A DNA stretch of 8,976 nucleotides from contig QNAF01000094.1 of the NCBI GenBank assembly GCA_003641405.1, positions 1-8,976 of the forward strand, given 5' to 3'. Under the pieces are notes generated by a model. That model made no database searches, was not told the origin of the DNA, and saw nothing but the letters and a program-made list of their open reading frames with translations. The DNA is from Candidatus Zixiibacteriota bacterium. GTDB lineage: Bacteria; Zixibacteria; MSB-5A5; GN15; FEB-12. Numbering within the stretch: the stretch's first letter is position 1; the number at the start of each line of letters is the position of its first letter. The position numbers and the translations under genes are program-made. This document shows positions 7,062 to 8,976 of the stretch, piece by piece.

Positions 7062-7457
7062 TCAGAAGTTCGGAATGTAGGTAGAGAAAGTTCGTGAATG
7101 AGGCGTATTCTCATTGTCTGTCCACGTTACCAGTACATCTATCTGGCACAGGCCACCCGGCACAGTTGTGTCGGAAACACTGTCAAATACACTCGTAATT
7201 CGCGCGAAGCGGCTATTCAATGCCGATTCGCTCAACTGAAGCGGAAGAGTCGGGAGGGAGTCCAACCCCTGATAGTACTCTATCTGCTCTTTTATCAGAT
7301 TAGCTGCCACGGAGTTGTCTCGGGAGGTCACGTTGCCACCAATGGACGTGGCAATCAAAACAGTCATTCCCAAAACACCGATCGTGATCATAAGCAGGCT
7401 TACCAGAACCTCAAGGAGGCTGGAACCGTCTTCATTATGTACTTTGTTTAATGTCAT
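7062..7457 (-). CDS. PilV-like prepilin-type minor pilin
   Basis: This is the first gene of the minor-pilin operon. The 131-residue product starts MTLNKVHNEDG, with a prepilin peptidase site after Gly11, then SSLLEVLVSLLMITIGVLGM with Glu at +5. The hydrophobic helix ending in I-G-V-L-G is the hallmark of the PilV family. The rest is a short globular domain that includes CQIDVLVTW near the C-terminus. The frame is open further upstream to an ATG at 7499, but AAGGAG (7472-7467) lies 9 nt before the ATG at 7457, and the shorter leader fits a type IV prepilin. The mature protein should sit in the inner membrane before joining the pilus tip complex with the PilW- and PilX-like products. The exact partner system (type IV pilus or type II secretion) cannot be told from the window. 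Confidence 0.88.
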   Translation of the reverse strand: MTLNKVHNEDGSSLLEVLVSLLMITIGVLGMTVLIATSIGGNVTSRDNSVAANLIKEQIEYYQGLDSLPTLPLQLSESALNSRFARITSVFDSVSDTTVPGGLCQIDVLVTWTDNENTPHSRTFSTYIPNF

Positions 7458-7466
7458 TTCCCCTAG

Positions 7467-7472
7467 CTCCTT
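7467..7472 (-). promoter_or_regulatory. Ribosome binding site deciding the pilV-like start
   Basis: On the minus strand AAGGAG is followed by 9 nt and the ATG at 7457-7455. This outweighs the upstream in-frame ATG at 7499, which would add 14 residues ahead of the prepilin leader. Confidence 0.8.
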
Positions 7473-7494
7473 TCGTATTCTGAAGTATGTCAGG

Positions 7495-7510
7495 TACAAA
7501 CTCGGTGCCT
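7495..7510 (-). promoter_or_regulatory. Possible sigma-54-like promoter for the minor-pilin operon
   Basis: Reading the minus strand, AGGCAC (7510-7505), five bases, then TTGTA (7499-7495) match the sigma-54 consensus TGGCAC-N5-TTGCA at nine of eleven fixed positions. The -24 GG is present, but the nearly invariant -12 GC is GT. Transcription would begin about 7484, leaving a leader of about 27 nt before the pilV-like ATG. Sigma-54 control of pilin genes is common, but the -12 mismatch makes this tentative. I saw no good sigma-70 alternative on this strand. Confidence 0.25.
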
Positions 7511-7599
7511 TCCATTAGGTCAATTATTGCACAGGTCCTGGGATTGTAACGTATTGTGACGCAGCTCATTACGGGGGCGTCAGTGTAATATGCAGATTA

Positions 7600-7618
7600 T
7601 GAACAGCTATCCTGTTCA
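7600..7618. promoter_or_regulatory. Perfect 7-bp palindrome between divergent operons, possible operator
   Basis: TGAACAG (7600-7606), five bases, then CTGTTCA (7612-7618) form a perfect inverted repeat in the 276-nt gap between the leftward pilin operon and the rightward FAD-binding gene. The half-site size and 5-bp spacer suit a dimeric helix-turn-helix regulator. It is not a LexA box of the E. coli type, since the CTGT and ACAG halves are in the opposite order. The regulator is unknown. Confidence 0.35.
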
Positions 7619-7697
7619 ATAAAACAGTGGGAGGTTCCCCCATAGTATTGGACATTATCCATGTTTGCTGTGGTTGGCTTTTCGGTTGGCGTGCTGG

Positions 7698-7727
7698 TTG
7701 ACACCACGTTGGTTTTCCACCTATCTT
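7698..7727 (+). promoter_or_regulatory. Sigma-70-like promoter placing transcription start at the FAD-gene ATG
   Basis: A consensus -35 TTGACA (7698-7703), 18 bp, then TATCTT (7722-7727, four of six matches to TATAAT). Counting the last -10 base as -7 puts +1 at 7734, the A of the proposed start codon. No Shine-Dalgarno sequence is visible before that ATG, consistent with a leaderless message. Confidence 0.5.
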
Positions 7728-7733
7728 GCAGTT

Positions 7734-8486
7734 ATGAGTAACCCTGACGAGTTTTTGTCTGTTCTGAGATCCGAGTTTCCGGATGATCGAGTTACGTTCC
7801 AGAAGACCGTGGTGACTTTCCACCCGGAATCTGCAGCCGAAACAGCGTTGTTTTTTAAGCTGCTGAATAAGCACGGCCAGAAGGCGTTTATTTCAGGCTT
7901 TGGTAACAATGTCAGTCCGCCGTCCGAAGTGCTTACCGCTATGTTTGTCATTAGCACTGACCGGTTGAATGAGCTGCACGAAGTCACTGCCAGGAATCTC
8001 TTTGTCAAGGCAGGGGCTGGTTTTCCGTTGAAGGAGATAAACTCCAGAGTACGCTCGGAAGGTTTGTTCTTTCCGCATGCAGCGCTTCCATATGTAGGGT
8101 CGGTTGGCGGTGCGGTGAGCATCAATCTGAGCGCAGTACTAAACGGACATGACCTTCCGATCAAGAAGTATTTCATCCAGGCCGAGATAGTCACACCGGA
8201 AGGGGAGATTATCAATCCCGGTTCTGTTTGTTTCAAGTCAGTATCAGGTTATGACGTGGTGAAGATATTCGCGCCTTCCTGGGGTTTGCTTGGTCTTATC
8301 ATCAGTGCCACATTTCGGGTTCTGCCACTGACGGCAATTGACGAGTACGAGGGCATGAAAATGCAAGCAGTGGACAGGGACAGATTCTTGAATGGTCTTG
8401 ACGAATCGAATCAGGAGACAGACGCCGTCTACTCCCGCAAAATCAAGAGCAAGTTCGATCCAAACGGAGTGTTGCCGGTTATATAG
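7734..8486 (+). CDS. GlcE-like FAD-binding oxidoreductase subunit (PCMH-type), short form
   Basis: This flavoprotein is related to the FAD-binding subunits of glycolate/D-lactate oxidases (GlcD/GlcE). The 250-residue product is essentially one PCMH FAD-binding domain: TFHPESAAE (28-36), GFGNN in the pyrophosphate-loop position (55-59, usually GGG-T/S), VKAGAGFPLKEIN (91-103), SVGGAVSIN (123-131), and KSVSGYDVVKIFAPSWGLLGLI (168-189), which matches the usual K-x-V-A-G-Y-D-L signature. After about residue 200 it jumps almost straight to the terminal FDPNGVLP motif, so the substrate-side domain of GlcD and most of GlcE's C-terminal region are missing. Both ends are intact, so this looks like a compact family member rather than a broken gene. 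The frame extends upstream to a TTG at 7665, but ATG 7734 is preferred because the family domain begins there and a promoter points at it. The electron acceptor and substrate are unknown; GlcF/GlcD partners may lie beyond the window. Confidence 0.85.
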   Translation: MSNPDEFLSVLRSEFPDDRVTFQKTVVTFHPESAAETALFFKLLNKHGQKAFISGFGNNVSPPSEVLTAMFVISTDRLNELHEVTARNLFVKAGAGFPLKEINSRVRSEGLFFPHAALPYVGSVGGAVSINLSAVLNGHDLPIKKYFIQAEIVTPEGEIINPGSVCFKSVSGYDVVKIFAPSWGLLGLIISATFRVLPLTAIDEYEGMKMQAVDRDRFLNGLDESNQETDAVYSRKIKSKFDPNGVLPVI

Positions 8487-8487
8487 G

Positions 8488-8604
8488 ATGTCGGGTTTCT
8501 TACGCAGGCGGGAGATTTTCGGAACCCTACTTACAGGTCTGAAACAATTTCGAGCGGTGGCTGTTACATACAACAGGCTGGAGAAGTTAAAGAGAGGAAA
8601 CTGA
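8488..8604 (+). CDS. Small basic ORF (38 aa) between the FAD subunit and the CoA-binding protein
   Basis: The ATG at 8488 is one base after the stop of the FAD-binding gene, and the TGA at 8602-8604 is four bases before the next start, so the ORF exactly fills the gap. The product MSGFLRRREIFGTLLTGLK (first 19 residues) continues QFRAVAVTYNRLEKLKRGN. It has nine Lys/Arg against two Glu and could form an amphipathic helix. I do not recognise a family. The tail of the helix faintly recalls NuoI-type N-termini, but this is weak. No strong ribosome binding site is seen (GGAG at 8465-8468 is 19 nt away), so translation would depend on coupling to the upstream stop. The alternative is a non-coding spacer. 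Confidence 0.45.
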   Translation: MSGFLRRREIFGTLLTGLKQFRAVAVTYNRLEKLKRGN

Positions 8605-8608
8605 CAAC

Positions 8609-8976
8609 ATGATCAAAGCCCCGGAACATTCCAACGTAGCAGTACTGGGTGCTTCTCCAAAAGAGGAGCGCTACTCGTTCCAGGCGGTACGGATGCTCAA
8701 AGAGCATGGTCACAGTCCGATTCCAATCCACCCGGCCGGCCACACAGTTGACGGCGTACCTGGTCTCAAGTCGCTCGGGGAGATATCCCAGTCAGTTGAT
8801 ACGCTGACTGTTTATGTTAGTTCAAAGATCTCGGATGGGGAACTGGATGCCGTTCTTACACTAAAACCGCGCCGCGTGGTATTCAATCCGGGGGCCGAGA
8901 ACGATGCACTGGGGGAGAAGCTTCAATCAGCCGGGATTGAAGTTGTGCAGGCATGTACGCTGGTGATGTTAAGGAC
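8609..8976 (+). CDS. CoA-binding domain protein, YccU type (3'-truncated by window edge)
   Basis: This is a small Rossmann-fold CoA-binding protein of the CoA_binding_2 type, a family usually about 140 residues long with no firmly known reaction. The 122 visible codons contain the N-terminal nucleotide-loop region NVAVLGASPKEERYSFQAV (9-27), the IHPAG turn (40-44), the core strand VDTLTVYVSS, the NPGAEN motif, and GIEVVQACTLVMLR at the window edge. This is the usual end region of the family, so only about 15-20 residues are probably missing. The ATG at 8609 has AGAGGA (8593-8598) 10 nt upstream, which overlaps the end of the small ORF. It is likely cotranscribed with the FAD-binding gene. The link to flavin or acyl-CoA metabolism is inferred from context only. 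Confidence 0.93.
   Translation, partial: MIKAPEHSNVAVLGASPKEERYSFQAVRMLKEHGHSPIPIHPAGHTVDGVPGLKSLGEISQSVDTLTVYVSSKISDGELDAVLTLKPRRVVFNPGAENDALGEKLQSAGIEVVQACTLVMLR

Noticed and set aside
7458..7499. Upstream extension of the pilV-like gene to ATG 7499
   Set aside because: It would translate through the good AAGGAG site at 7472-7467 and give an over-long prepilin leader.
7661..7741. 26-codon hydrophobic ORF ending over the FAD-gene start (ATG 7661, TAA 7739-7741)
   Set aside because: Only a weak GGA precedes it, and the predicted promoter -35 lies inside it, so most transcripts would not contain it.
7721..8236. 171-codon minus-strand open frame opposite the FAD-binding gene
   Set aside because: The plus strand encodes a clear PCMH domain; the antisense peptide matches no family.

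Overview
The window is a stretch of bacterial chromosome from a Gram-negative-like organism that makes type IV pili. It has moderate GC and no mobile elements, tRNAs, rRNAs or CRISPR arrays that I can see. The gene style (GroESL under a CIRCE operator, a ManB/GlmM-type mutase beside glmS, minor pilins with a PilX-plus-solenoid protein) would suit an uncultured member of the FCB superphylum such as Zixibacteria, or a deltaproteobacterium-like lineage. This placement is an impression from protein style, not a phylogenetic result.

Layout. (1) Positions 1-2928, plus strand: the 3' part of a phosphohexomutase (GlmM-like) followed 15 nt later by a complete glmS. Together they make the amino-sugar precursors of peptidoglycan and lipopolysaccharide: GlmS makes glucosamine-6-phosphate and the mutase converts it to glucosamine-1-phosphate. 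(2) Positions 2929-3249: a gene-free stretch holding two interleaved inverted repeats around the glmS stop, an AT-rich tract, a promoter and a perfect CIRCE operator. (3) Positions 3250-5220, plus strand: groES-groEL, the chaperonin operon, predicted to be repressed by HrcA. It ends at a strong terminator (5247-5280) that can work in both directions. (4) Positions 7457-5314, minus strand, converging on groEL: a compact pilV-pilW-pilX-like operon of minor pseudopilins. The last protein carries a large C-terminal beta-solenoid-like domain with repeated Asn-Ser turns. (5) Positions 7458-7733: a divergent intergenic region with a palindrome, a weak sigma-54-like element for the pilin operon and a sigma-70-like promoter for the rightward genes. 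(6) Positions 7734-8976, plus strand: a short GlcE-like FAD-binding subunit, a 38-residue basic small ORF packed tightly between its neighbours, and the first 122 codons of a CoA-binding (YccU-type) protein that runs off the window.

Most of the window is well-understood housekeeping DNA. The points most worth a second look are the possible leaderless transcript of the FAD-binding gene, the small basic ORF at 8488-8604, the interleaved (pseudoknot-like) repeats at the end of glmS, and the Asn-Ser solenoid of the PilX-like protein. I found no clear evidence of an entirely new multi-gene system.
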